In this document: piece after piece, positions 22,785 to 33,235 of the stretch
Layout: each line of letters starts with the position of its first letter
Position numbering within the stretch: position 1 is the stretch's first letter
Assembly (NCBI RefSeq): GCF_023065955.2
Contig: NC_079873.1
Span: forward strand, 99,486,128-99,550,127
Length of the DNA: 64,000 bases
Reading direction: 5' to 3'
DNA from: Ursus arctos
Lineage: Eukaryota; Chordata; Mammalia; Carnivora; Ursidae
Program-made: the position numbers and the translations under genes
Notes under the pieces: model-generated
The model's input: the letters and a program-made list of their open reading frames with translations, nothing else
Database searches by the model: none
Told to the model about the DNA's origin: nothing

Positions 22785-23108
22785 CATTGTGCATTCTTGG
22801 TACCCTTTTCAAATATTAGTCAATCATATGTGCATGGATTCATATCTGGGCTCTCAATTTTGTTTCATTGGTTTATCTATTTTTATACCAGTACCATGTT
22901 TATTTTGATGACTATAGCTTTGTGGTATATTCTGAAATCAGGAAGTATGATACTTCCAGCTTCAATCATCTTTCTTGTGATTTAAAACTGTTATGTCCTC
23001 CTGATGAATGAACTCCTTTATCATTTTATAATGATCTTCTATGTCTTATTACCATTATTAACAAAGTCTATTTTATCTTATATAAATTTATCTACTTATG
23101 CTTTTTTA

Positions 23109-23307
23109 TTTATTTTTTATTATTTTTTTATTTTTTTAAAAGATTTTATTTATTTATGTGACAGAGAGACAGCCAGCAAGAGAGGGAACACAGTAGGGGA
23201 GTGGGAGAGGAAGAAGCAGGCTCCCAGCGGAGTAGCCTGATGTGGGACTCCATCCTGGAATGCCGGGATCACGCCCTGAGCTTAACGACTGCACTACCCA
23301 GGTGCCC
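23109..23307 (-). mobile_element. Can-SINE in old L1
   Basis: T-rich tail at left (23109-23140), head at right (ggtgcccc). TSD ctacttatgctttttta / ctacttatactttttta (one mismatch) at 23092-23108 and 23308-23324. Confidence 0.95.
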
Positions 23308-23591
23308 CTACTTATACTTTTTTAAATTTCCATTTGCATCTGGTATTTATTTCTTCTTCCCTTCACTTTGACCTTATGTGTGCCCTTAAAGCTGAGTGAC
23401 GCTCATGTAGGGAACATATAGTTGGGTCCTATACTTTTATCCATTCAGCTACTCTATGCCTTTTGATTTGAACGTTTAATCTATTTCAATTTAAAGTAAC
23501 AAATGATAGATATGGACTTGTTAATGTCATCCTAATTTTTTTTCTCCCTGTTTTGTAGTTCTTTTCCTCTCTTGCTGTCTTATAAATTGAT

Positions 23592-24262
23592 CCAATTTGA
23601 AAATTTATATCCACACAAAAATCTGTATGCAAATGTTTGAAGCAGCTTTATTCATAATTTCCAATACCTGGAAGAAACCAAGATATTCTTCAGTAGGTGA
23701 AATAACAAACAAACTGTGGTACATCCAGACAAGGATATATTGTTCTGCACTAAAAACAAATGAGCTGTCAAGTCTTGAAAAAACATGGAGTAAACTTAAA
23801 TGCATATTATTAAGTGTAAAAAGCCAATCTGAAAAGGCTGCATACTGTACGATTCCAACTATATGACATTCTGGAAAATGTAAAACTATGGTGACAGTAA
23901 AAACCTCAGTGATTGCCGGGGGTTGAGGAAAGAGAGGGATGGATGGGCAGAGCATAGAGGATATTTGGGGCAGTGAAACATCTCTGTATGATACTATAAT
24001 TTTAGATGCATGACATACATTTGTCTATACCCATACACTGTATACCAAAAGTGAATCCCAATGTAATCTATTGTCTTTGGATGATAAAGACATGTCAATA
24101 TAGGTTCATCAATTATAACAAATGTACCATTCTCATAGGGGATGTTAATAGTGGGAGAAGTTATGCATGTGTGCAGGCAGAAAGTATATGAGGAATCTTT
24201 ATACCTTTTATTCAATTTTGCTATAAACAAAAATTTTTCTAAAAAATAAAAACAGTTTAAAA
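23592..24262 (+). mobile_element. Old L1 3' end, sense
   Basis: ORF2 end and 3' UTR of an old L1: gcagctttattcataatttc, aatctgaaaaggctgcatac, ctatatgacattctggaaaa, tcaatataggttcatcaatt and attcaattttgctat, ending in an A-rich tail. Opposite orientation to the old L1 on its left. Confidence 0.85.
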
Positions 24263-24309
24263 AATAAAATAAATTTGGTCTGGTTGTATCGTATATAATT
24301 TTTGGATGA

Positions 24310-24780
24310 CAAATGAGAACCTGAGGAAAATATTTATAGAAAAAAATAAAAAATGATTTTAAATAGAATCAATAAAAATATTCAATAAAAATAAAGGATG
24401 TGAATAGAAAATTCATAAAAGGAATATAAATTATTATTAAAAATATGAAAATGTATTTGACCTTATTAATAATCAAGTATATAATAGTATAAACAATGAA
24501 ATATAATTTACCTAAAATATTGTCAACATAAGAAATATTGAAAAGACATAATTAACACAATGAAGAAAAATTAATTCATTTGGAAACTGTCATAGGAATG
24601 TAAACTGGCAAAATAGTTCTGGAAGGCAGTATGGCAATTATATATAAAAATATAAAATATGCTTAATATTTGTTTTTTAAATCCCTAACATTAAAATTTA
24701 GCCTTTTAAGAGTAGAAAAATAGGTGTGCATAAGGCTGTTTATTGTTACTCTTTAAAGGTTAAATATAAGAAACAATATC
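24310..24780 (+). mobile_element. Old L1 ORF2 fragment, sense (weak)
   Basis: Landmarks ttgaccttattaataatcaa, aaacaatgaaatataattta and ttctggaaggcagtatgg fit the ORF2 3' part of a very old L1. Heavily diverged. Confidence 0.5.
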
Positions 24781-24782
24781 AA

Positions 24783-25787
24783 GGAGAGGGAGTTAAAATG
24801 GCGGAGGAGTAGGGGTCCCCTTTTCCAACTGGTCCCCTGAGTCGAGCTGGATAGGTACCAGACCATCCTGAACACCCACAGAATCAGCCTGAGACACAGG
24901 AAGATACATCTGGATCTCTACAAATGATCATCTCCAGCGCTGAATATTGAGGTACTAACCAGGGAGCCATGAATCTGTGCACAGACATCAGAAGATAAAC
25001 GGCAGAGGGAGAGAGCCTCCGTGCTCAGGCGCCAGGAAGTGGTAGCCACCTGCACGGGGGAGCAGGCCTGACTCCCGGACCAGCACCCACGAGAGAACAA
25101 ACTCAGACCGTGAGCCTGGGAATGCGCACATGTCCAAACTGAAAACTGGAGCTCCGGAGCACTCACTGGAACCAGACTGATACCGGGAGCTCCAGAGTGT
25201 GCCCACGACCACACTGAAAACCGGCGCTCCGGAGTGCGCGTGAACCACACTGAAACAGGGAGCTCGGGAGTGCATGGGGTTGGCTGACAGCAGGCGGTGT
25301 TAGAAACACAAAGGACAGAGACTTGCCAGCCCTGGAAGTGAGGGCTGGGACGCCGGCTATGAGGTGCACACCCAGGACACAGCAGGGTTTTTAGCAGCAC
25401 CAACAGAAACAGAGTTAAAGTGGCCAAGAGAGCTCAGTGGAGAGCAGACTGCGATCTCTCTGTTGTGAGACAGAGGCTAGGATATGGCCACTGTTGCTCT
25501 GACTCTCATAAGAGCCACAGAAAAACACCAGGGAAAGCCGCCAGAGAACAAAAGCCTGGAAATACCAGCTCACATAGTGCCAATCCCCATCCCCCCTTGC
25601 AGGGGAAAGGGAGACCCTACCCAAACAGGGTTGCCTGAATATCAGCACGGCAGGCCCCTCCCTCAGAAGGCAGATTGAAAAATCAAGAAGCCCACATCCC
25701 TAAAGTCCCAATGAAACAAGAGAACACTGCCTGGGTCCTGGTCAATAATGTGGGCTCTGGGCAACCCTACAACCTTTCCTCATAAGA
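24783..25787 (+). promoter_or_regulatory. L1 copy C 5' UTR with short tandem repeats
   Basis: About 1 kb preceding ORF1. It starts with a YY1-like core (AAAATGGCGG, near 24795). From about 25134 to 25275 there are four imperfect units of about 36 bp, each opening with a ccanactgaaa-like text and containing ggagctccggagtgc-like text. Confidence 0.75.
25134..25275. repeat. Four imperfect ~36-bp tandem units in L1 5' UTR
   Basis: Units begin ccaaactgaaaac, ccagactgatacc, ccacactgaaaac and ccacactgaaaca and share a gctcc/gctcgg core. The same array lies at 61610-61755 in copy F. Confidence 0.75.
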
Positions 25788-26727
25788 ATGACGAGAAGGA
25801 AAAATCTCCCCCAGCAAAAAAAAGATAATGAGTCTGTGGCCTCTGCCACAGAACTGATGGATGTGGATATAACTAAATTATCAGAAATGGAGTTCAGAGT
25901 AACACTGATCAAGATGATGTGTAGACTTGAAAACAGTATTAACGAAAATATTAACGAGAATATGGACTCTCTAAGGGAGGAAATGAGAGCAAATCTGGCA
26001 GAAATTAAAAATACTATGAATCAAAGGCAGTCAAAACTAGATGCTCTGATGACCAGGGTAAATGAGGCAGAAGAACGAATTAGTGAAATGGAGGATGGGT
26101 TAGTAGAAGAGAAAGCTAAAACAGAAACTTGGCTCAGAAAAATCCAATCTCAAGAATGTAGGTTACGGGAGATTACTGACTCAATGAAACGCTCCAATGC
26201 CAGAATCATCGGCATCCCTGAGGGGGTGGAGAAAGAGAGAGGTTTAGAGGAGATATTTGAACAAATTTTAGCTAAAAACGTCCCTAATCTATCAAAGGAA
26301 ACAAGCATTCATGTTCAAGAGGCAGAGAAGACCCCTCCCAAAGTCAACCACGACAAACCTACGCCACGTCACGTCACGTCACGTCATAGTGCATTTTGAA
26401 AATATTAGATCCAAGGATACAATATTGAAAGTGGCCAGGGCAAAGGCATTTCTCACGTATAAAGGCAAAAATATCAGGATTACATCAGACCTGTCTACAC
26501 AGACCTGGAATGAGAGAAAGGGTTGGGGGAGGGGCATTTTTAAAGCTCTTTCAGAGAAAAACATGCAGCCAAGGATCCTTTATCCAGCAAGGCTGTCACT
26601 CAGAATTGATGGAGAGATAAGGACCTTCCAGAATCGGCAGAAACTGAAGAAATTCATAATCACCAAACCAGCCCTAAAGGAGATATTAAGGGGAGGTTCT
26701 ATAAAAGTAAAAAGGACCCAAGAGTGA
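25788..26727 (+). pseudogene. L1 copy C ORF1, one frameshift
   Basis: RNA-binding protein of L1. ATG at 25788 (MTRRKNLPQQKKDNESV) opens 203 codons: coiled coil (about 40-125) and the start of the RRM. A (CACGT)4 run at 26365-26384, two units in copy B, adds 10 bp and shifts the frame. The rest, from about 26390 to 26727, is open in another frame: IRITSDLSTQTWNERKG, RILYPARLSLRIDGE, ending GGSIKVKRTQE. Copy C is thus one slippage event from an open ORF1. Confidence 0.93.
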
Positions 26728-26776
26728 TACAGAACAGAAAGTTACAATCTATAGAAACAAAGACTTTAAAGGCAAC

Positions 26777-27490
26777 ATGACACCATTAAAATCATATTTC
26801 TCAATAAACACTTTCAAAGTGAATGGCCTAAATGCTCCCATAAAACACCACAGGGTTGCAGATTGGATAAAAAGGCATGACCCATCCATTTGCTGACTAA
26901 AAGAGAATCATTTTGAACCTAAAGTTACATCCAGACTGAAAGTGAAAGGATGGAAAACCATTTCTCATGCCAACGGACCTCAAAACAGAGCTAGGGTAGT
27001 AATTCTCATATCAGACAGATTGGATTTTAAACTAAAGACTGTAGTTAGAGATACAGAAGAGCACTATATTATTCTTAAAGGATGTATCAAACAAGCGGGT
27101 ATGACAATTATAAATATCTATGCCCCCAACAGGGGAGCAGCAAGATACATAAGCCAACTCTTAATCAGAATAAAGAGACATATAGATAAAAATACGTTAA
27201 TAGTAGGGGACCTCAACACTCCACTCTCAGCAATAGATCACCTAAGCAGAAAATCAACAAAGAAACAAGAGCTTTAAATGCCATACTAGACCAGATGGAC
27301 CTCATAGATATATATGGAACACTACACTCCAGAAGAACAAAATACTCATTCTTTTTGAATTCACATGGAACTTTCTCCAGAATAGACCATATACTGGGTC
27401 ACAAAAGAGGTCTCATCTCAACCGATACCAAAAGACTGAAATTATTCCCTTCATATTCTCAGACCACAGTGCTTTGAAATTGGAACTCAA
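26777..27490 (+). pseudogene. L1 copy C ORF2, endonuclease part
   Basis: ATG at 26777. The endonuclease domain is present in order: KVNGLNAPIKHHR, FHxNGP-type text, [46 protein letters not shown]. Stops include a TGA where CLQE should start (near 26893), and small indels near 27240 and 27410 break the frame. It ends at KLELNHKE, where the deletion begins. Confidence 0.88.
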
Positions 27491-28705
27491 TCACAAGGAA
27501 TTCAAGCGGTACTACAAAGCTGTGATCACAAAGACAGCATGGTACTGGCACAAAAACAGACACATAGACCAATGGAACAGAATAGAGAACCCAGAAACGG
27601 ACCCTCAGCTCTTTGGGCAGCTAATCTTTGACAAAGCAGGAAAAAACTTCCAGTGGGAAAAAGACAGTCTCTTCAATAAATGGTGCTGGGAAAATTGACA
27701 GCTACATGCAAAAGAATGAAACTTGACCACTCTCTCACACCATACACAAAGATCAACTCCAAATGGATGAAAGACCTCGATGTGAGAGAGGAATCCATCA
27801 AAATCCTAGAGGAGAGCATAGGCAGCAACTTCTATGACATCGGCCACAGCAACCTTTTTCATGACACATCTCCAAAGGCAAGAGAAACAAAAGAAAAAAT
27901 GAACTTGTGGGACTTCATCAAGATAAAAATCTTCTGCACAGCAAAGGACACAGTCCAAAAAACTAAGAGGCAGCCCACGGAATGGGAGAAGATATTTGCA
28001 AATGACACTACAGAGTAAAGACTGGTATCAAAATTCTACAAAGAACTTCTCAAACTCAATACACAAGAAACAAATAAACAAATCATAAAATAGTCAGAAG
28101 ATATGAACAGACAGTTTTCCAATGAAGACATAAAAATGGCTAACAGACACATGAAAAAATATTCAAAATCATTAGCCGTCAGGGAAATTCAAATAAAAAC
28201 CACACTAAGATACCACCTTACACCAGTTAGAATGGCAAAAATTGACAAGAAAAGAAACAACAATTGCTGGAGAGGATGTGGAGAAAGGGGATACCTCCTA
28301 CATTGTTGGTGGGAATGCAAGTTGGTACAGCCACTCTGGAAAACAGTGTGGAGGTCCCTTAAAAAGTTAAAAATTGAGCTACCCTATGATCCAGCCATTG
28401 CACTACTGGGTATTTACCCCAAAGATACAGACATAGTGAAGAGAAGGGCCATATGCACCCCAATGTTCATAGCAGCTTTGTCCACAATAGCCAAATCGTG
28501 GAAGGAGCCGAGATGCCCTTCAACAGGTGACTGGATTAAGAAGATGTGGTCCATATATACAATGGAATATTACTCAGCTATCAGAAAGAACGTGTTCTCA
28601 ACATTTGCTGCAACATGGACGGCAGTGGAGGAGATAATGCTAAGTGAAATAAGTCAAGCAGAGAAAGACAATTATCATATGGTTTCTCCCATCTATGGAA
28701 CATAA
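27490..28705 (+). pseudogene. L1 copy C ORF2, C-terminal part joined to endonuclease
   Basis: Begins at [18 protein letters not shown], which in copy B lies about 1.9 kb downstream of the endonuclease end. Open pieces 27474-27698, 27680-28018 and 28103-28705 carry the C-terminal domain, with the cysteine motif [13 protein letters not shown] and the ORF2 end [11 protein letters not shown] before TAA. No reverse transcriptase motif (FADD) is present. Confidence 0.9.
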
Positions 28706-28799
28706 GAACTAGGAAGATTGGTAGGAGAAGAAAGGGATAAGGAAAGGGGCGGTAATCAGAAGGGGGAATGAAGCATGAGAGACTATGGACTCTGAAAAA

Positions 28800-28845
28800 C
28801 AAACTGAGGGCTTCAGAAGGGAGGGGGGTGGGGGAATGGGATAGG
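28800..28845 (+). other. G-rich polypurine tract of L1 3' UTR
   Basis: Runs of three to six G (gaggggggtgggggaatggg) in the place where L1 3' UTRs carry a G-quadruplex-forming tract. Similar runs occur at 45614-45623 in copy E and about 35795-35820. Confidence 0.6.
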
Positions 28846-28989
28846 CTGGTGATGGGTAGTAAGGAGGGCACATATTGCATGGTGCACTGGGTGTTATATG
28901 CAACTAATGAATCATCAAACTTTTCATCAAAAACCAGGGATGTACTGTATGGTGACTAACATAATATAATAAAAAATATTATTATAAAA

Positions 28990-29158
28990 TTCCGAAGTAG
29001 AAGAAGAAGGAGGAGGAGGAGGAGGAGGAGGAGGAGAAGAAGAAGAAGAAGAAGGCGGCTCCCCACTGAGCAAAGAGCCCAATGGGGGCTAGATCCCAGG
29101 ACCCTGGAATCATGACCTAAGCTGAAGGCAGATGCTTAACCAATTGAGCCAGCATTCC
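28990..29158 (-). mobile_element. Can-SINE fragment with expanded GGA/GAA tract
   Basis: Right part (29055-29158) is a SINE head and body in antisense (ggctccccactgagc, ctagatcccaggaccctgga, ccaattgagccagcattcc). The usual antisense GA-rich block has grown into (GAA/GGA)n at 28995-29055, and the A tail is missing on the left, where the L1 copy C end abuts. Confidence 0.85.
28995..29055. repeat. (GAA)n(GGA)n purine microsatellite
   Basis: About 60 bp of triplet purine repeats between L1 copy C and the SINE body. Confidence 0.92.
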
Positions 29159-29589
29159 ACAAGTCATATTTCTAATAATGGACTTGTATACAGAATATAT
29201 AAGGAACTTAGAGTAGACTCAGTAACACCAATTTCAACAAAGTATGGCATTCAAGGCACTATGATAAATGCTAGGGACACAAAGATAAACTAAACATAAT
29301 TCTTAACCTTACAGTCTAGCAGCTGAAGCAGACATATATGCTGCCAACTGGAAGAGTTTACGAACAGCCTATAGAGTATTGAAACAACTCACTGACTCAG
29401 TCTACAGTTCATCTAGTTGCCCTCACTACAAAGGAATATGCTCCTATATAGCACGTGTCAATTAACTCAAAAAACAATGGCGCCCCTCCATTTCATTTTT
29501 GTATAATAATTTCATTCAGTATGATGAATATTGAGCAACTACCACAATCTAGAAGCTGTTAACTTTAAAAGTACCTTTATAAATTAGAT
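29159..29589. other. Mostly unassigned DNA
   Basis: Text at 29240-29330 (atgataaatgctagggacac, cttaccttacagtctagcag-like) resembles a very old interspersed repeat that I cannot name. No gene seen. Confidence 0.4.
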
Positions 29590-29695
29590 ATTTACCATTT
29601 TGCAATATATACATGTATCAAATCATTATATTGTACACCTGAAACTAATATAATGTTATATGTCAATTACACCTCAATTTTAAAACAAAGAAAGA
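29590..29695 (+). mobile_element. Short L1 3' end, sense
   Basis: Terminal L1 text ttgtacacctgaaactaata, atgttatatgtcaattac and an A-rich end. 5' truncated; TSD not resolved. Confidence 0.7.
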
Positions 29696-30404
29696 ATTTT
29701 CCTTGTCTTTGAGAATTAAGTCCACTCAGAAAGACAAACATGTCCTCAAATTATAATACAACAAAGCAAGCTCAATGACAAGATGATATACAAGGTGACC
29801 AGAAAGCACTGAAAATGATGGAGAGAGGGAAATAGAAAATACTTCAGAGAAGACATGATACTTGTTCTATATTTTGAAGCTTGAGGAATTTTCTAAGTAT
29901 ACAAGAAGATAACCCAGGCAGAAGGATCAATTTTTGAATTTTTATTTGACTTCTTTAAGCTTCAATATTTCTGTATGCTTATGAGTTCATTTTCTTTACC
30001 TGTTTGAAAATTTTACTTATAGAAAATACTTTTAGGTATGTACTATGTGCTAGAAGCTAGAGATAAAGAAATAACTAAGACAAAGCCCTATACCTCAAAG
30101 ATCAGAGTCTAGTTCGAGGTATTTGTTTTCTTGGTTTGTAGAACCCTGTATGTATTAAGAAAAATATCCCTTTGTCATATCATGGGAAAATTTTTCCCAA
30201 TTCTTTATTGGCCTTTCAATTTTTAAAATTTTTTCTTTTGTCTCCGTTTATATTATTTTATCTTTTGATATTAAGGCATATAAATGGTAAATATCAAAGC
30301 CATCCTTACCCTTGATGTTATGCTTAAAAAGGTTTTCCTTACTCCCAATTTATATAAATTTCATCTATATTTTTCCTTTTTATTTTCTTTTTTTAAGAGA
30401 CAAT
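29696..30404. other. Unassigned AT-rich DNA, possible old L1 antisense at 30130-30370
   Basis: The segment 30130-30370 (tttcccaattctttattggc, aaaaaggttttccttactcc) looks like antisense ORF2 of a very old L1. The rest is unrecognised. Confidence 0.4.
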
Positions 30405-30607
30405 TTTTTATTTTTTTTATTTTTTTTAAATATTTTTTTATTATATTATGTTAGTCACCATACAGTACATCCCTGGTTTTTGATGTAAAGTTTGATGATT
30501 CATTAGTTGCGTATAACACCCAGTGCACCATGCAATACGTGCCCTCCTTAATACCCATCACCAGCCTATCCCATCCTCCACCCCCCTTCCCTCCGAAGCC
30601 CCCAGTT
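30405..30607 (-). mobile_element. Young L1 3' UTR fragment, antisense
   Basis: Runs from the T-rich tail through tgttagtcaccatacagtac to ccctccgaagcccccag, the same text as bases 1-155 of the window. Only about 200 bp of L1 is present, so it is a strongly 5'-truncated insertion. Confidence 0.93.
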
Positions 30608-32017
30608 TTTTAAATGGCATAATATAGAAGTAGATAAAGGAAATAGAAAAAGTTAATATCCCATTAATCCCTGTGTCCTTTATTCCCCAATCCTAAAAAT
30701 GAACTTTTATAATATGGGATTCATCTTTATTTTTATTAGATTAAAAGGCAGAAATCCATGGGGATTAGGTAAAAAAAAAACTCACTCAGAAATAAAATAA
30801 ACTTACAGCTATCTGTGTATCTTAGGACAAAAAAATGTCAGCCAGACTAGGGCATCTTACTAGCCTGCAGTGCACCTACTTTGACATAGCACAGATTTGG
30901 CACTATGTGTATAAAGCAGGATCCTTTCTCTGTATTATCTGCATACCCGGCCTGTTTCCCAGAAATGCTAACATGATCAAGATTGGCCTGCTATCCCATA
31001 ATAGCTTCCATATCCAGTCACTCTGAGCTAAGAGACCTCTTCCAAATACGTCCTAAGGATACAGGGATAGAGGCAAAGAATGAATCTTGCCCTTTACATT
31101 GAGTTAACCACATTTTGGTGGCCCTTTTTCTCAATCCAGCCTCTCTCGACTCAGACATTTCTGTCATGAAAATGTCACTGGTTGCAGATAGGGTGCAGAC
31201 ACTATTTTTATATATTCTGTAATCTTTTGGTAATTTGAATGGGAATTTTGAAACTGGGATGGGAGGAATTTGAGTTTCTGCTCAAATTTCCAAACTAAAT
31301 GGCAGGTTTCCATTTGTATTTTAGAATGCTAACCTATCATGACTAGTGTATCACCTCTCTCTATTTTTATCTTCCTCATTTCAACCTGGACAAAGATTCG
31401 TTCAATGAATACACTGCTTGCTTTCTAATTATTTTGACTGATTTTTTTTTTTGCATGTTGTCAATCTACACATGATACTTCTAAGATTCCTAGCAATATT
31501 GAAATATGTCACCTCCTTAATGAGTACAACCTAGTATTTATATTTTATTAGGACAGAATTTAACAACATCTATAAACTCAACATATCTGTCTCTTCAGGT
31601 GTATGTATACGTATGTGGTGTTCAGTCTCCCTATATGCTTGTAATTGATATTATTTTAGAAGATTAACTTTTATCATTCATTTCTTCAATGCACTCATTA
31701 TCCTTGAAATTAATAATAAATCAAATACTGAACTAAAACTAAATTATATAATCTGACAACAAAGAACTACAGAAGATTTTTGATTTATTAATTTTGTCTA
31801 CACTTGTATTTTTACTTCCCACTACTCATTCACAAATGTGTAAAGCAGCCCAATGTAACTTTAAACAAAACAAACCCTTACATTTCACTGTGTTAAATGC
31901 TTGTTATTTTAAACTGATTTTGGGTTTGTAATATAAGTTTTATTTTAAAAGTTAGGATCTGGATCTGGAGATTAACTTAATTATATCAGATGCTATTCGA
32001 TATGTCAAAATGGACAT
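30608..32017. other. Unassigned DNA
   Basis: About 1.4 kb without a recognised repeat. A 63-codon open stretch at 30835-31026 has no known domain. Confidence 0.45.
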
Positions 32018-32033
32018 TTGTTCTACTTTTATT

Positions 32034-32238
32034 TTATTTTATTTTATTTTTTTTAAAGATTTTATTTATTTATGTGACAGAGAGACAGCCAGTGAGAGAG
32101 GGAACACAGCAGGGGGAGTGGGAGAGAAGAAGCAGGCTCACAGCAGAGGAGCCCGATGTGGGACTCGATCCTGGTACGCCGGGATCACGCCCTGAGCCGA
32201 AGGCAGACGCCTTAACGACTGTGCTACCCAGGCCCCCC
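32034..32238 (-). mobile_element. Can-SINE
   Basis: T-rich tail at left, tRNA-like head at right. Perfect 16-bp TSD ttgttctacttttatt at 32018-32033 and 32239-32254. Body text is the arctoid type, gacagagagacagccag. Confidence 0.97.
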
Positions 32239-32331
32239 TTGTTCTACTTTTATTCTCAATTTTTTATAATGTAAACTTTTTATGCATGCAACAATACATT
32301 TTTGCAATACAATGGTTATAGGTACTATTGT

Positions 32332-32480
32332 GGACTGGAATGTGTCCCCTGTCCCCCAAAATTTGTATTTGAAGACCTAATCCCCAATGTGACTGATTTG
32401 GAGATAAGCTCTTTAGGGAGGTACTTAAATTTAACTGAGATCATAACTTAACTGATGTTTTTCTTCTTTAGATCCCCCAG
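32332..32480 (+). mobile_element. Partial MLT1-type LTR
   Basis: Begins tattgtggactggaatgtgt, then cccccaaaatttgtatttga, acctaatccccaatgtgac and agggaggtacttaaattta. This is the first third of an MLT1 LTR. Confidence 0.8.
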
Positions 32481-32520
32481 TTGATTATAATAAACAGCCA
32501 GGATAAAAAAGCCAGTTTTA

Positions 32521-32712
32521 GGGGCACCTGGGTGGCGCAGTCGTTAAGCGTCTGCCTTCGGCTCAGGGCATGATCCCAGCGTTCTGGGATCGAGCCCCAC
32601 ATCAGGCTCCTCTGCTGGGAGCCTGCTTCTTCCTCTCCCACTCCCCCTGCTTGTGTTCCCTCTCGCTGGCTGTCTCTCTCTGTCAAATAAATTTAAAAAA
32701 TCTTTTAAAAAA
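32521..32712 (+). mobile_element. Can-SINE
   Basis: Head ggggcacctgggtggcgcag with A-box-like and B-box-like text (gatcgagccccac), CT-rich part, then aaataaatttaaaaaatc and a final A run. No TSD matched; the right neighbour is a MER5-like fragment. Confidence 0.93.
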
Positions 32713-32840
32713 ATGCAAATTCTTAGGCTTCACCACAGAACTACTGAATCAGAAACACTGGGATAAGGGATCTGTGATTTATTTACCAAGAGGTCTAGGT
32801 GATAATGGTATACGCTAACATTCGAGAACCATGATTTTAG
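32713..32840 (+). mobile_element. MER5-like hAT MITE fragment
   Basis: Non-autonomous DNA transposon remnant: caccacagaactactgaatc, agaaacactgggataaggga and the terminal ttcgagaaccatg, close to the MER5A right half. Confidence 0.7.
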
Positions 32841-33235
32841 AGTGTTCTGAAGTAAAGTACTTTGTCTCTTTAAGAATAAATCGGCTTAAAAACACATGGA
32901 TGTGAGTATAGCCTTGATAAAAAAAGATAAAACAGTAAAATATCAGTAAAAATAGATTATTCAAAATACAATGAATAAACAATCTGCTTAATCTAATAAG
33001 CACTTACAAATCCCAGCAAACAAAAAAACACCCATTATTTTCAAGTACATACATAACATTCATGAAATGTAATTTTCAATAAATTTCAAAAATCCATATC
33101 ATACAGATGACATTTTCTGACAACTTCTCAATAAATTAGAAATCAATAAGTAAAAGATAGCAACAATAAACCCTAACAAATAACAAGTTCCTTGCTTTAA
33201 TATAAATTTAGATTGTTTATAAAATGTGCTCTTTT
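32841..33235. other. Unassigned AT-rich DNA
   Basis: No recognised feature in about 400 bp. Confidence 0.45.

Larger units (their letters stand above)
20470..23590 (-). mobile_element. Old L1, antisense, host of a nested L1 and a SINE
   Basis: 3' UTR antisense from 20470 (ataatcaccatgctgatcct, gattcccatacaaatgagat), ORF2 C-terminus 20980-21845, resumes at 22799 (ttggtacccttttcaaatat, gggctctcaattttgtttca) to about 22985. It then jumps to endonuclease-type text at 23000-23590 (tgatgaatgaactcctttat, ttatccattcagctactct), so the reverse transcriptase region is missing. A CAT repeat lies at 20922-20957. No long open frame. Confidence 0.8.
24783..28985 (+). mobile_element. L1 copy C, both ends present, reverse transcriptase deleted
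   Basis: Full-length-type 5' end (aaaatggcggaggagtaggg) at about 24783, 5' UTR to 25787, ORF1 25788-26727, ORF2 from 26777, 3' UTR from 28706 to a short A-rich end near 28985. About 1.9 kb is missing at 27490, where the endonuclease end joins the C-terminal part of ORF2. No TSD could be matched; the right flank is a rearranged SINE. Confidence 0.93.

Noticed and set aside
25134..25275. CRISPR-like array (repeated ~36-bp units)
   Set aside because: Units are contiguous, diverged and without unique spacers, inside an L1 5' UTR of a mammalian genome.
32521..32712. tRNA gene
   Set aside because: A- and B-box-like text belongs to the tRNA-derived head of a Can-SINE, which has a SINE body and A tail after it; no cloverleaf with an anticodon arm could be built.
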